From assembly GCA_013151255.1 (NCBI GenBank), contig JAADIQ010000058.1:1-64000 (forward strand): DNA of 64,000 nucleotides, read 5' to 3'. This document shows, in pieces, positions 40,734 to 50,776 of this stretch (the stretch's first letter is position 1; the number at the start of each line of letters is the position of its first letter). The notes under the pieces were generated by a model. That model was not told where the DNA came from and did no database searches. It was given only the letters and a program-made list of their open reading frames with translations. The stretch comes from Alphaproteobacteria bacterium (lineage in GTDB: Bacteria; Pseudomonadota; Alphaproteobacteria; Caulobacterales; Parvularculaceae). The translations under genes were made by a program, and so were the position numbers.

Positions 40734-42035
40734 TCAGCTGTGATCGCGAAGGATTTCGCCGGCGAGATATAATGAGCCGCTGAGAAGAATTCTCGGTGGC
40801 TCATTTTTTTTGTCCACCAGCGCCAGCCGCATTGCCTCTTCAAGCGAGGCGCAAGCCTTGGCGTTAAGCCCGGCGGCGTTCGCAGCCGTTTCCACCTCTT
40901 TAGCCGTCGCAACGCCGTCCTGGCGCGCGGCGACGGCAAACACCGCCGACGCCAGCCCGACGAAAGGCGCAAAATATCCGGCCGCGTCTTTGTTTGCCTG
41001 CATCCCGGAAATCATCACCAGCGGTTTGGGGCTGCGCTGTTCAATGTCGGCAAGAGCCTGCGCAATCGCGCCACCCGCATGCGGGTTGTGTCCGCCATCG
41101 AGCCATATTTCCGGCGCCGCGCCGGTCAAGTCTTGCGCCAAATCCACCAGCGGCCCGGCGGTAAGGCGTTGCATGCGCGCCGGCCAGTTGGCGGCGGCCA
41201 GACCCTTGGAAATAGCATCGTCGCTAGCACCGAGATTGGCCGCACGTATCGCGGCGACGGCGAGGCCGGCATTGTCTAACTGATGGGCGCCGATAAGGCG
41301 CGGCGCGGCAAGGTCGCAAAGACCGTCCTCGTCCTGATAGATCAGCCGCCCGTGCTCGCTATGGCAACTCCATTGCTGGCCGAAGGCGAAGACCGTTGCG
41401 CCGGTCTCTTCTGCGCGCGCCTGCAACACCGCCATCGCCTCAGGCGTCTGCACGCCGATCACCGCCGGGGCGCCGCGCCGGAAGATGCCGGCCTTTTCCA
41501 TCGCCACAAGCGCGATGGTGTTACCGAGAAAATGTTCATGGTCGAGCGCCACCGGACTGACGACTGTTGCAATGGGCGCCTCGATGACATTGGTGGCGTC
41601 CAGGCGTCCGCCGAGACCGACCTCAAGCAGGAGATAATCCGCCGGCGTCTCAGCAAAGGCGAGGAACGCCGCGCACGTCGTGGTTTCAAAATAGGTGAGC
41701 TTGTCGTCGCCAGCCGCGCCGTCGCAACGCTCAAGCGCATCGATGAGCTTCGCATCGGAAATTTCAGCGCCGCCCAAGACGATGCGCTCGTTAAACCGTA
41801 CCAGATGCGGCGATGTATAGGCGTGAACGGACTTTCCCGCCGCCTCTAACGCGGCGCGCAGAAACGCAATTGTCGAGCCTTTGCCGTTGGTGCCGGCCAC
41901 ATGAATAACGGGGGGGAGTTTTTTGTGCGGCGAGCCAAGGCGCGCCAGCACCACATGCACGCGGTCAAGCGACAGATCGATAAGCCGGGGCCGCCTGGCG
42001 GCGACACGCGCCAGAACCGTTTCAATATCGCTCAA
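40734..42035 (-). CDS. folC: Bifunctional folylpolyglutamate synthase/dihydrofolate synthase
   Basis: VIHVAGTNGKGSTIAFLRAALEAAGKSVHAYTSPHLVRFNERI, LEVGLGGRLDATNVI, WLDGGHNPHAG. Confidence 0.95.
   Translation of the reverse strand: MSDIETVLARVAARRPRLIDLSLDRVHVVLARLGSPHKKLPPVIHVAGTNGKGSTIAFLRAALEAAGKSVHAYTSPHLVRFNERIVLGGAEISDAKLIDALERCDGAAGDDKLTYFETTTCAAFLAFAETPADYLLLEVGLGGRLDATNVIEAPIATVVSPVALDHEHFLGNTIALVAMEKAGIFRRGAPAVIGVQTPEAMAVLQARAEETGATVFAFGQQWSCHSEHGRLIYQDEDGLCDLAAPRLIGAHQLDNAGLAVAAIRAANLGASDDAISKGLAAANWPARMQRLTAGPLVDLAQDLTGAAPEIWLDGGHNPHAGGAIAQALADIEQRSPKPLVMISGMQANKDAAGYFAPFVGLASAVFAVAARQDGVATAKEVETAANAAGLNAKACASLEEAMRLALVDKKNEPPRILLSGSLYLAGEILRDHS
40771..40812 (+). terminator. Rho-independent terminator of trxA embedded in the 3' coding end of convergent folC
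   Basis: AATGAGCCGCTGAGAA-GAA-TTCTCGGTGGCTCATT (16-bp stem, two G-T wobbles) followed by a T-run. Confidence 0.85.
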
Positions 42036-42062
42036 AGCGTCAGACTTCCTGTTGCGGCGGGT

Positions 42063-43004
42063 TTATTCCGCCGCTTTGTCGAGCGGGGCGGGCGTTTGCG
42101 CCGGCGCTTTTGGCGGCTCAAGCACGGCGACATTTGTTGTCGGCGCGGCGCGGCGGCGCTCCTTAATCAGGACACGCACCAGTTTCGACAGCGTGTTCTT
42201 TAACTCGCGGCGATGGACGACCATATCGACCATGCCTTTTTCCTGCAAAAACTCCGCCCGCTGAAAACCTTCGGGAAGCTTCTCACGGATGGTCTGCTCA
42301 ATCACCCGCGCACCGGCAAAACCGATAAGCGCGCCCGGTTCAGCCAGATGAACATCGCCCAGCATCGCATAAGATGCGGTAACGCCGCCGGTGGTCGGGT
42401 GGGTGAGGACGACGATATAGGGAAGCCCCGCTTCCTTCACCATCTGAACGGCGATGGTGGTGCGCGGCATCTGCATCAATGCGAGAATGCCTTCCTGCAT
42501 GCGCGCGCCGCCCGATGCGGCAAACACAATCAACGCCGCCTTGCGCGCGATTGCCTCTTCGGCCGCCTTCAACATCGCCTCGCCAAGGGCGAGCCCCATG
42601 GAGCCGCCCATAAATTTGAAATTTTGGATCGCAATCACAACCGGCGCGCCGTCTATCGCGCCCGCCGTCACCTGCATTGCATCGGGATCGCCGGTTTTCT
42701 TGCGGTTGTCTTTTAATCTGTCCGTATACTTCTTTTCGTCGCGAAATTTCAACGGGTCCTGAACCGTTTCGGGCACGTCAATTTTTTGATACTCGCCATT
42801 GTCATAAACCAGCGCCAGGCGCGCGGCCGGTTTCAGCGGCAAATGATAATTGCAGGACGGGCAAACCTGATTGGCCGCGTCGAGATCGCGCTGGAAAATC
42901 ATCTCCCCGCAACCGCCGCATTTGGTCCACAGCGTGCCGGCGCCATCATCTTCTTTTTTGAAAATGTTTTTGATGCCCGGCGGAATGTTGGAAAGCCAAT
43001 TCAT
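42063..43004 (-). CDS. accD: Acetyl-CoA carboxylase carboxyltransferase subunit beta
   Basis: Zinc ribbon [66 protein letters not shown]. Confidence 0.96.
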   Translation of the reverse strand: MNWLSNIPPGIKNIFKKEDDGAGTLWTKCGGCGEMIFQRDLDAANQVCPSCNYHLPLKPAARLALVYDNGEYQKIDVPETVQDPLKFRDEKKYTDRLKDNRKKTGDPDAMQVTAGAIDGAPVVIAIQNFKFMGGSMGLALGEAMLKAAEEAIARKAALIVFAASGGARMQEGILALMQMPRTTIAVQMVKEAGLPYIVVLTHPTTGGVTASYAMLGDVHLAEPGALIGFAGARVIEQTIREKLPEGFQRAEFLQEKGMVDMVVHRRELKNTLSKLVRVLIKERRRAAPTTNVAVLEPPKAPAQTPAPLDKAAE

Positions 43005-43013
43005 ATTTACACT

Positions 43014-43886
43014 TTACTCCTTACGCGCAGCGCGAACCGCAGTTGAAATATCCTTCGCCAGCCTCAACACCGCGTTAACGCCACTATCGCCCTGGCTGGC
43101 CCTGGCATCAAGGGGCGCAGCGCTGCCCGCTCCGGCTTTTGCGGACCCGGTTTCGCCAGAATTGGCGAATTCCTCAACCAGCGCCGAGCCGACCACGACG
43201 GCGTCAGCAAATCTGGCGAAATCTGCCGCTTTTTGCGGAGTTTTGATGCCGAAGCCGACCGCGACCGGCAGTCCGGACGCGCGTTTAATGCGCGCCACCG
43301 CCGCCTCAACCGCCCCGCCAGCGCCGACGCCCTTGCCGGTGATGCCGGCGACAGAGACGTAATAGACAAAGCCGGAGGTGTTTTTAACCACATCCGGCAG
43401 CCGTTCGTCGTCCGTTGTCGGGGTCGCAAGGCGGATGAAATCGATGCCCGCTTCGCGCGCCGGCAGGCACAGTTCGGTGTCTTCTTCCGGCGGTAAATCA
43501 ACAATAATCAGCCCGTCAACGCCAGCTTTCTTGGCGTCGGCTACAAACGCCTCGACCCCATAGGCGTAGAACGGATTGTAATAGCCCATCAAAATGATCG
43601 GCGTTGTATCGTCACCGGCGCGGAATGCGCGCACCATCTGGAGCGTCTTGCGCAAGGTCTGACCGGCGTCGAGGGCGCGCCGTCCGGCCGCCTGGATTGC
43701 CGGGCCGTCGGCCATGGGGTCGGTGAAGGCGACCCCAAGCTCGATAATGTCGGCGCCGGCGGCGGGGAGTTTTTTTAACAAATCAAGCGAGGCGTCCATG
43801 TCGGGATCGCCGGCCATGGTGTACGCGATAAAGGCGGCGCGATTTTCGCGGCCGAGCTTTTCAAAACAGGGCGTGATCCGGGACAT
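43014..43886 (-). CDS. trpA: Tryptophan synthase alpha subunit
   Basis: [65 protein letters not shown]; start [11 protein letters not shown] at 43886. Confidence 0.96.
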   Translation of the reverse strand: MSRITPCFEKLGRENRAAFIAYTMAGDPDMDASLDLLKKLPAAGADIIELGVAFTDPMADGPAIQAAGRRALDAGQTLRKTLQMVRAFRAGDDTTPIILMGYYNPFYAYGVEAFVADAKKAGVDGLIIVDLPPEEDTELCLPAREAGIDFIRLATPTTDDERLPDVVKNTSGFVYYVSVAGITGKGVGAGGAVEAAVARIKRASGLPVAVGFGIKTPQKAADFARFADAVVVGSALVEEFANSGETGSAKAGAGSAAPLDARASQGDSGVNAVLRLAKDISTAVRAARKE

Positions 43887-43976
43887 AATAACTCCGGCGG
43901 CCTGACTAGCGCAGCCGCCGGGAAATGCAACAGGGCGCAGGGATTCTCGCCTGCGCATGCCTTAGGAGTGAACCGA

Positions 43977-44555
43977 TCAGTCGGCCTCGGCGTTCTTGTC
44001 CATATAGGCGTCAAGCGCGGCTTTCACCGGCGCGACCGCGCGTTTGTCCGCCTCAGACACGTTTTTCACCGCCTCCATCATCGCGAACGTGCTTTCCAGC
44101 TGCGCACGCATTTCCGGCGGCACCATATCGAGCATGGATTTGTCCATGGTCTGCATCATCTGCATCGTGCGCGGATCTTCGTCCTGCATTTTGAGCGCTA
44201 TATAGGCGATCATCACGCGGTCACCCGCATCACCCCAGTCCTTGGCGGAAAATCCGTGCGACTTAACGATCTTGGCAAGGCGCGCATGGTCTGCGGGATA
44301 TTTGTCTTTGAGCGCTGTGACCGCTTTTGAATAAGGCGTGAACGCCTCGCCTGGTTTCGGCTTGGTGGCGATCTCGATATTGTCAATCTTGCCTTCCGCC
44401 TCAAGCCTGTCGCGCATACTGTCAACGCTCTCCAGGCTGGCGACAAAGCGCTTGGCCTGATTTTCCGTAAGCGGTTTTTGCTCTTCCGCCGAGGCGCCGG
44501 CGACCAGCAAAACAAAGGCGCCCGCGGCGGCGATAATCATCCGTTGAAACATCAT
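43977..44555 (-). CDS. Hypothetical exported protein
   Basis: Signal peptide MMFQRMIIAAAGAFVLLVAGASAEE; no family recognised. Confidence 0.65.
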   Translation of the reverse strand: MMFQRMIIAAAGAFVLLVAGASAEEQKPLTENQAKRFVASLESVDSMRDRLEAEGKIDNIEIATKPKPGEAFTPYSKAVTALKDKYPADHARLAKIVKSHGFSAKDWGDAGDRVMIAYIALKMQDEDPRTMQMMQTMDKSMLDMVPPEMRAQLESTFAMMEAVKNVSEADKRAVAPVKAALDAYMDKNAEAD

Positions 44556-44666
44556 TTATTCTCCCTGCCTAGCGCAGCGCTCGACTAATTCGACGGCGCT
44601 GCGCGATGACAAAGCGTAGCATAACGCGCCGCCGCGCCAATGTGACTTCTGCGTAACGTGGCGCGG

Positions 44667-45092
44667 CTAACTGTCGTCGCCCGGGCGCTTGCGCCGCTGT
44701 TTCAAGGCGCCCTGTCGGCGCTTGTTCTCCAGGCGCTTGCGCTTTTGCGATGGCGGCGTGCGGGTGGGTTTGCGTTTCTTTGGCGGCGCGGCGGCGCGCG
44801 CGATCAAAGCGGCAAGCCGGGCGCGCGCATCCACCCGGTTGCGCTCGCGCGCGCGAAAGCGCTTTGCCTCAATAATAATAACCCCGTCCTTGGTCATCCG
44901 CCGCCCGGCGATAGTCCGAAGCCGCACCTTCACCGCATCATCAAGCGACGGCGAGGCCAGCGCATCAAAACGCAACTGCACCGCGGTCTCAACCTTATTG
45001 ACATTCTGCCCGCCGGGCCCGGAAGCGCGGATGAATGTTTCGGTGAGTTCCCAGTCGGGGATGGTGATCTTTGGTGTAACGACAAGCGGCAT
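44667..45092 (-). CDS. arfB: Alternative ribosome-rescue factor / aminoacyl-tRNA hydrolase ArfB
   Basis: IRASGPGGQNVNKVETAVQLRFD (GGQ motif) and basic C-terminal tail. Confidence 0.93.
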   Translation of the reverse strand: MPLVVTPKITIPDWELTETFIRASGPGGQNVNKVETAVQLRFDALASPSLDDAVKVRLRTIAGRRMTKDGVIIIEAKRFRARERNRVDARARLAALIARAAAPPKKRKPTRTPPSQKRKRLENKRRQGALKQRRKRPGDDS

Positions 45093-45267
45093 TGAAGCGC
45101 CTTAGCATAAACGACAATTTTTCGCCAAAAGTGGACATTGACATCTTGCAAGTCATGTCATCTATGCTCTCAAAGCAGAGTTCGCCGAACGCCAGTGACC
45201 AAGCGACCTTCACGATTTCAAATAGTTCTGAAAACCCTACACCCACCCGACTTTGCTATCTCATTGA

Positions 45268-45921
45268 CTAAGCCTTGGGTCGCTGCGGCGAAGCCGTATA
45301 GATGCGCTTAAATTCGTCAATCTGTTTTGAAATTTCAGACTTCAACGTAGGTTGCGGATTTAATTCCGATACTAACTGTACTATTTGTTCGTACATCTTT
45401 TTATCTACACTCTTCTTAGCAATAAATGCAAAAATCAGGCGCAATACATTTTCCCGTAATTCACATGATAGCTCTTGATATTTTTTGCTGATTTCTCCCT
45501 CCGCAGAATTGTCAATGTAAACCTCTAGCAACCAAAGCACGGTGTTCATCAATTCTCTGACACGTTTGTATCCATGATTATCGCCTAATACATAGACAAG
45601 TGAGTTATTCGAGAACCTCTTGTCAATCTCTTTGACGGTGTTTTCCGCTTCGCGTTTGATTGTTTGATGATGTTTCCTCGGCCCCGGTCTCTCAATTGAA
45701 AACCCAAAGAAATCCGACATCGGATCAAGGCAGGCATCTATTAGTGCGTCGTGCTCCGCTGTCTTGTATCGATGTTTTTCAGACCGACGACGCAGGAGGT
45801 CTACGATGAATACTGTCAACAGGAAGAAGAAAAATTCAGTGAGTAAGTTTTGTGAAAGCCCGGTATCAATCCCAAACACTCCACGATCACCGTGAAGAAT
45901 GCGGTCAACAATGTTTTGCAT
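45268..45921 (-). CDS. Orphan hypothetical membrane-anchored protein in AT-richer insert
   Basis: 217 aa; single N-terminal TM (LLTEFFFFLLTVFIVDLLRR) then alpha-helical soluble region; local base composition visibly AT-richer than flanks. Confidence 0.6.
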   Translation of the reverse strand: MQNIVDRILHGDRGVFGIDTGLSQNLLTEFFFFLLTVFIVDLLRRRSEKHRYKTAEHDALIDACLDPMSDFFGFSIERPGPRKHHQTIKREAENTVKEIDKRFSNNSLVYVLGDNHGYKRVRELMNTVLWLLEVYIDNSAEGEISKKYQELSCELRENVLRLIFAFIAKKSVDKKMYEQIVQLVSELNPQPTLKSEISKQIDEFKRIYTASPQRPKA

Positions 45922-46145
45922 TCTTGCCCCCTATGGCAGCATCTCATCCACTAATCTATATCTTCTTTGAAATCACAAGACCATCGAGATGTCAGCCAGT
46001 CTTGCGAATTGGCAAATAAATTATCAATTTCACAGCGCTTCGCGTTCGATACGGTGGGTTTATATCCGCAAAAAAGATCAAACGGACAGTTCTCCCGACT
46101 CGGTGTGTGTCTGTATTGGGCCAACAAAAGCCACTCGGCAAATAC

Positions 46146-47288
46146 CTAAACCGCCGCTTCCCGCCTTATCTCACTCGCCCGTTTCTTCACGCTCTCCGAC
46201 TTCAGCTGCCCGCAGGCCGCTTGAATATCGCGGCCGCGCGGGGTGCGGATCGGCGAGGCGTATCCGGCGCGGTTGACGATTTCGGCGAAGGCTTCGATCC
46301 GCTCCCAGCTTGAACATTCATAAGGCGCGCCCGGCCACGGATTGAACGGGATGAGGTTTATCTTCGCCGGAATGCCTTTGAGGAGACGCACCAGCTCGCG
46401 CGCCTCGTCGTCTGTGTCATTGACGCCCTTCAACATCACATATTCAAACGTGATGCGCCGTGCATTGGAGGCGCCGGGATAATTCCGGCAGGCTTCCAGA
46501 AGCTCCGTAAGCGGATATTTCCGGTTGATCGGCACTAATTCGTCGCGCAAGGCGTCGTTGGTGGCGTGCAGCGAAATCGCCAGCATCACTGATGTGTCCT
46601 CGCCAAGCGCATGCATCTGCGGCACGACGCCGGAGGTTGAGACGGTGATCCGTCGGCGCGACAAGCCGATCCCGTCGCCGTCGGAAATCACCTCAATCGC
46701 CTTGGCGACATTGTCGAGATTATAGAGCGGCTCGCCCATGCCCATGAACACCACATTGGAAAGCTGCCGGTCAGCCTTGTCGGAGGGCCATTCTTCAAGG
46801 TCGTCTTTGACCGCGATGACCTGGCCGATAATTTCCGCCGCCGTCAGATTGCGAACCAGTTTTTGCGTGCCGGTATGACAGAAAGTGCAATTGAGCGTGC
46901 AGCCGACCTGGCTTGAAACACACAACGCGCCGGTGCGCCCGACATTCGGAATAAAGACGCATTCCACCTCAATGCCGGGCCCGAACCCAAGCAGATATTT
47001 GCGCGTGCCGTCCGTCGAGACCTGACGCTCGATCACTTTCGGGCGCGCAAGCGTAAACTGCGCGGCTAACGCGGCGCGCATCTCCTTGCCGATATTGCTC
47101 ATCTCGGAAAAATCGCGCGCGCCGAAATCATAAATCCACCGCCATAGCTGGCTGGCGCGCATGCGGGCTTGTTTCTCGTCGAGCCCGAACTGCTCGCCAA
47201 CAGCCGCGCAAAGCTCGCTGCGGGTTAAACCGGCAAGGTTTGTGAGCGCCGCCTGAGGCGGGCCGGAGCTGAGGTCTAATTTGGCCAT
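46146..47288 (-). CDS. rlmN: 23S rRNA (adenine2503-C2)-methyltransferase
   Basis: Radical [49 protein letters not shown]. Confidence 0.96.
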   Translation of the reverse strand: MAKLDLSSGPPQAALTNLAGLTRSELCAAVGEQFGLDEKQARMRASQLWRWIYDFGARDFSEMSNIGKEMRAALAAQFTLARPKVIERQVSTDGTRKYLLGFGPGIEVECVFIPNVGRTGALCVSSQVGCTLNCTFCHTGTQKLVRNLTAAEIIGQVIAVKDDLEEWPSDKADRQLSNVVFMGMGEPLYNLDNVAKAIEVISDGDGIGLSRRRITVSTSGVVPQMHALGEDTSVMLAISLHATNDALRDELVPINRKYPLTELLEACRNYPGASNARRITFEYVMLKGVNDTDDEARELVRLLKGIPAKINLIPFNPWPGAPYECSSWERIEAFAEIVNRAGYASPIRTPRGRDIQAACGQLKSESVKKRASEIRREAAV

Positions 47289-47330
47289 AATGGGATATAA
47301 GCAACCGCTGCTTAGGCGTCCATCGCTCGC

Positions 47331-47789
47331 CTAGATATAATCGAGCGGCAATTCGGTGGTGTGTTTGAGCCGCTCCATCGAGAAGGTCGAGGAGACATCG
47401 GAAAACTCGGCGATTGAGATCAGCTGTTTATAGATCCGGTCAAACTGCGCCATATCCGGGCACATCAGCTTCATCAGATAATCCGTGTCGCCGCTCATCC
47501 GGTGCAGCTCCACAACCTCGGGGATGCGGCGCACGGCTTCGGAAAAATCCCGCAACCATTTTTCGCTGTGCTGGGCGGTTTTAACGGCCACAAAAGCGGT
47601 GAGGTTGAGATTGACGGCGGCCGGGTCAATCAGCGCCGTGCGCCGGGCGATGACGCCCTCCTCTTCAAGCTTTTTGATCCGCCGCCAGCACGGCGTCGCC
47701 GACAGACCGACAGATTCGGAAATTTCACTAACCGGGGTCCCTGAATCGTGCTGTAACTGCGCCAGAATGGCCTTGTCGATGGTATCCAT
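47331..47789 (-). CDS. Lrp/AsnC family transcriptional regulator
   Basis: MDTIDKAILAQLQHDSGTPVSEISESVGLSATPCWRRIKKLEEEGVI plus RAM domain HRMSGDTDYLMKL. Confidence 0.95.
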   Translation of the reverse strand: MDTIDKAILAQLQHDSGTPVSEISESVGLSATPCWRRIKKLEEEGVIARRTALIDPAAVNLNLTAFVAVKTAQHSEKWLRDFSEAVRRIPEVVELHRMSGDTDYLMKLMCPDMAQFDRIYKQLISIAEFSDVSSTFSMERLKHTTELPLDYI

Positions 47790-47813
47790 TCTATTATTCT
47801 AACATATAATAGA
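47790..47813. promoter_or_regulatory. Inverted repeat TCTATTAT-N8-ATAATAGA abutting the lrp-type regulator start
   Basis: Perfect 8-bp arms at 47790-47797 and 47806-47813. Confidence 0.55.
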
Positions 47814-47914
47814 AAATAGTCGCAACAAATAGTTTTTCTAATCACGTATATAGAGAAAATTTCTCTCAAAAGTCGCGCATATTCAGGAGAGGCCACTGAA
47901 GGGACGACATCGCC

Positions 47915-48196
47915 ATGATTAAACGCGCCTTTACTGAACATCCCGCCAGCGTTGGCGAGAGCTATTTTCAGCATATGGGCATGGCGTTCAGCTTCGGCGC
48001 CAAGATGATCTGCGCCGGGTTCGCCTGCGCGCTGCATGGGTTGTTTCCGTTTTGGTTTACCCGCACCGGCAGCCAGTGCATCACAAATTTGCATGACTGC
48101 ATGGTCGCCAATCGCGACCGCCGCGAATGCGCTGAGGCCGGCGAAGAAATGCCGGCGCTGGCGCGCGACAAAACTGAAATGTCCGCCGCGCAGTAA
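47915..48196 (+). CDS. DUF6356 family protein
   Basis: MIKRAFTEHPASVGESYFQHMGMAFSFGAKMICAGFACALHGLFPFWFTRTGSQCI. Confidence 0.8.
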   Translation: MIKRAFTEHPASVGESYFQHMGMAFSFGAKMICAGFACALHGLFPFWFTRTGSQCITNLHDCMVANRDRRECAEAGEEMPALARDKTEMSAAQ

Positions 48197-48321
48197 CTCG
48201 CCAAAATGTGAGCTCGCTAAAATCTGCAAAACGTCTTCAATCAGACGCACAGCTTTACCCTCATCTTAACCAGATTGCGCCACTATTCTTCCAACCGTTC
48301 TTCGGATGGGAGTTCCATTAA

Positions 48322-49296
48322 ATGCCTGACCAGCAAAAATCTGACCAGCCCTTGCAAACCCGGATCGCCGCTATTGGCGCGGACGGTTATGTCACCGCCG
48401 ACGAGGTTTTGTTTTTACGGCGCTCGGTGTTCGCCGATGGCGTGGTTAGCACTGAAGAGCTTGATGCGTTGTTTGCGCTGGGCGATCGCGCGCAGGAAGG
48501 CGATGCGGAATGGGCGCAGTTTTTTGCCGAAGCCGCGGCTGATTTCTATCTGCGCGAGGAAGAACCCCAAGGCTATCTGACGGCGGCGGAATTTCAATCC
48601 TTGAAAGCGCGCGTCACCCGGGACGGCCATGCCAACCGGCTGGAGCTTGGGCTTCTCGTCAAGCTGATGGAGACCGCAACGCAAACGCCGCCGGAAATGG
48701 CCGCGTTTGTTGGTGAACAGATTAAACAAGCGGTGCTGGGCAAGCCGGATGGACCAGCGATTGATAAAGTCGAGATCATGCTCACCCGGCGCTATCTTTT
48801 TGCCGCCGGCGGCGACGGCAATGTCGCGGTGACGCGGCGCGAAGCGGAACTTTTATTCGATATCAATGACGCCATCGGCAAGAGCCAGGACACACCCGCC
48901 TGGACCGAGCTTTTCGTGCAGGGGATTGTCAATCATCTGATGGCGCATCTTGGCTATAAGGCGCCCAGTCGCGAGGAAGCGTTTCGCCGCGACGCATGGA
49001 TGCGCGACCAGACCGTCGATGTCGGCGGCTTCTTCAAGCGCATGGTGTCGGGCGGCTTTACCGCGCTGAAAGACGCCTATTCGAATGGTTCCGACGAGGA
49101 AGACTTCAACGACAAACGCGACGACGATATTGCAGAAGCGGCGAAAGTCACCGGCGAGGAAGCCGTCTGGCTCGCCGCGCGCATCGGCCGCGACGGCGCC
49201 TTCGACATCAACGAACGCCAACTCATCGAGCGCATGCGGGCTTTGAGAAAAGACTTGCCGGAAGATTTAAGGGCGTTGCTGGAACGCGCCGCGTGA
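48322..49296 (+). CDS. Hypothetical acidic helical protein with repeated TerB/EF-hand-like segments
   Basis: Repeated DGYVTADEVLFLRRSVFADGVVSTEELDALF / DGNVAVTRREAELLFDIND / DGAFDINERQLIERM. Confidence 0.6.
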   Translation: MPDQQKSDQPLQTRIAAIGADGYVTADEVLFLRRSVFADGVVSTEELDALFALGDRAQEGDAEWAQFFAEAAADFYLREEEPQGYLTAAEFQSLKARVTRDGHANRLELGLLVKLMETATQTPPEMAAFVGEQIKQAVLGKPDGPAIDKVEIMLTRRYLFAAGGDGNVAVTRREAELLFDINDAIGKSQDTPAWTELFVQGIVNHLMAHLGYKAPSREEAFRRDAWMRDQTVDVGGFFKRMVSGGFTALKDAYSNGSDEEDFNDKRDDDIAEAAKVTGEEAVWLAARIGRDGAFDINERQLIERMRALRKDLPEDLRALLERAA

Positions 49297-49315
49297 GCGC
49301 GTAGGCAAAACTAGC

Positions 49316-49822
49316 CTAAGACCCAGCCGAGCCTTCCTGAAACTTCGCCACAAAGGCTGAAATCACATCCGCCCAGCGGTTGATGTTCTGCGCCAGATGC
49401 TCCGGCGAGACGCCGCCGCCAAGCTCGATGACATAATCGACGCCGACCTGGTTCTGGTTTTCCAGAATATAGGCGCGGCCGAAAACCTGACTGTCATTGA
49501 AACTGTTGATGATGCGATAATCCTTAGTGGTGACGCTGCGGCCGAGGTCAAAATTGGCGAAAAATACCAAATTCTCACACGCCGGCGGCTTGCCCGAACA
49601 GGACAGCGCCCGCACAAAAAAGCCGAAATCTCCCGCCGCGCCGCGCGCCACCGGCGCGCCCGTGGCCGCGTCCTCAATCATGGTCGGGCTCAGCCCCGCC
49701 GCGCTTAAGGCGGCGCTCAACTGATCGCCATTGACCGAATCCAAAACCTGCCCCGCCGCACTGCTAAGCGAAAGCACCATCGCCGCTGCAAATGCAGCCA
49801 AGCCTCGAAGATTATTACCCAT
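49316..49822 (-). CDS. YbjN domain-containing exported protein
   Basis: Signal peptide MGNNLRGLAAFAAAMVLSLSSAAG; LSAALSAAGLSPTMIED...FFVRALSCSGKPPACENLVFFANFDL. Confidence 0.7.
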   Translation of the reverse strand: MGNNLRGLAAFAAAMVLSLSSAAGQVLDSVNGDQLSAALSAAGLSPTMIEDAATGAPVARGAAGDFGFFVRALSCSGKPPACENLVFFANFDLGRSVTTKDYRIINSFNDSQVFGRAYILENQNQVGVDYVIELGGGVSPEHLAQNINRWADVISAFVAKFQEGSAGS

Positions 49823-50038
49823 CAATTCCACCCCGCCAGAACAACCCCAATACCGCCCCATCATGACCGATCCGCGCCCGGCTTGGCAATGGTGTGTTTT
49901 CGGAGGCGCTCCAAGCGCAGAAGCTGCGTGTTGACTTGAAAAAGGGGCGCTCTATTTTCTCTAGGCCTGATTGCCGCTCGGCGAACCGGGCCTAATCAAT
50001 AAAGCCCATTCCAGCCGACCACATCATACGGGGATTTC

Positions 50039-50437
50039 ATGGCCGACGGCGCAGCATCCAAGCGACCCCTTTCGCCGCATCTTCAGATCTGGCGCTTTAC
50101 CGTCACTCTGGCGGCCTCCATCACCCATCGTGGCACAGGCGTCGTGCTTTATGGCGGCCTGTTGTTGATGGCGCTGTGGGTCATCGGCCTTGCGCTCAGC
50201 CCAGAGTTATTTGCCGTGGTCTCGGCGATTATCCATTCGCCGCTCGGCTTTATCCTTATTGTCGGCTTTGTGTGGTCGTTATTGTTTCACCTGATGAACG
50301 GGCTGCGCCATCTCTATTGGGATTATGGCCGCGGCTTTGCGATGAAAACCGCAACCATGACCGCGTGGCTGGTCTATATCGCCGCCACGCTCGCGACCGC
50401 CCTGATTATCTGGGCCGGCTATGGCGGGGGCGCTTAA
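50039..50437 (+). CDS. sdhC: Succinate dehydrogenase cytochrome b556 subunit
   Basis: RPLSPHLQIWRFTVTLAASITHRGTGVVLYGG; HLMNGLRHLYWDYG. Confidence 0.95.
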   Translation: MADGAASKRPLSPHLQIWRFTVTLAASITHRGTGVVLYGGLLLMALWVIGLALSPELFAVVSAIIHSPLGFILIVGFVWSLLFHLMNGLRHLYWDYGRGFAMKTATMTAWLVYIAATLATALIIWAGYGGGA

Positions 50438-50773
50438 ATGTCAAAAAAAGGCACATCGTCGTTTATCCTTCAGCGCGCCAGCGCGGTTGTCCTGGCGCCG
50501 CTTTCGATCTGGTTTTTATTTGAAATCGTTAGCGCCCTCACGGCCGATTACGCCGCCGCGCGCGCCTGGCTCTCCGCCCCGCTGAACGCCGCTCTGCTTG
50601 GCGGGTTCTTCATTATCGGCGCCTTGCATATGCGCATCGGCCTGGCGGAAATCATTGTCGATTATGTCCACTCATGGGCGAAAGACGTTCTTCTTTTCAT
50701 CAATTGGCTTGCCGCGCTCGGTCTTATCGCCGTCGCCGGCTGGTCAATTTACACAATTTCCTTTGCAGGCTAA
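50438..50773 (+). CDS. sdhD: Succinate dehydrogenase membrane anchor subunit
   Basis: Small 3-TM protein between sdhC and sdhA; HMRIGLAEIIVDYVHSW. Confidence 0.93.
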   Translation: MSKKGTSSFILQRASAVVLAPLSIWFLFEIVSALTADYAAARAWLSAPLNAALLGGFFIIGALHMRIGLAEIIVDYVHSWAKDVLLFINWLAALGLIAVAGWSIYTISFAG

Positions 50774-50776
50774 CGC

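Noticed and set aside
44995-45246. 83-aa antisense ORF extending from arfB into the AT-rich insert
   Set aside because: Its C-terminal half is arfB in the wrong frame; not credible as a gene.
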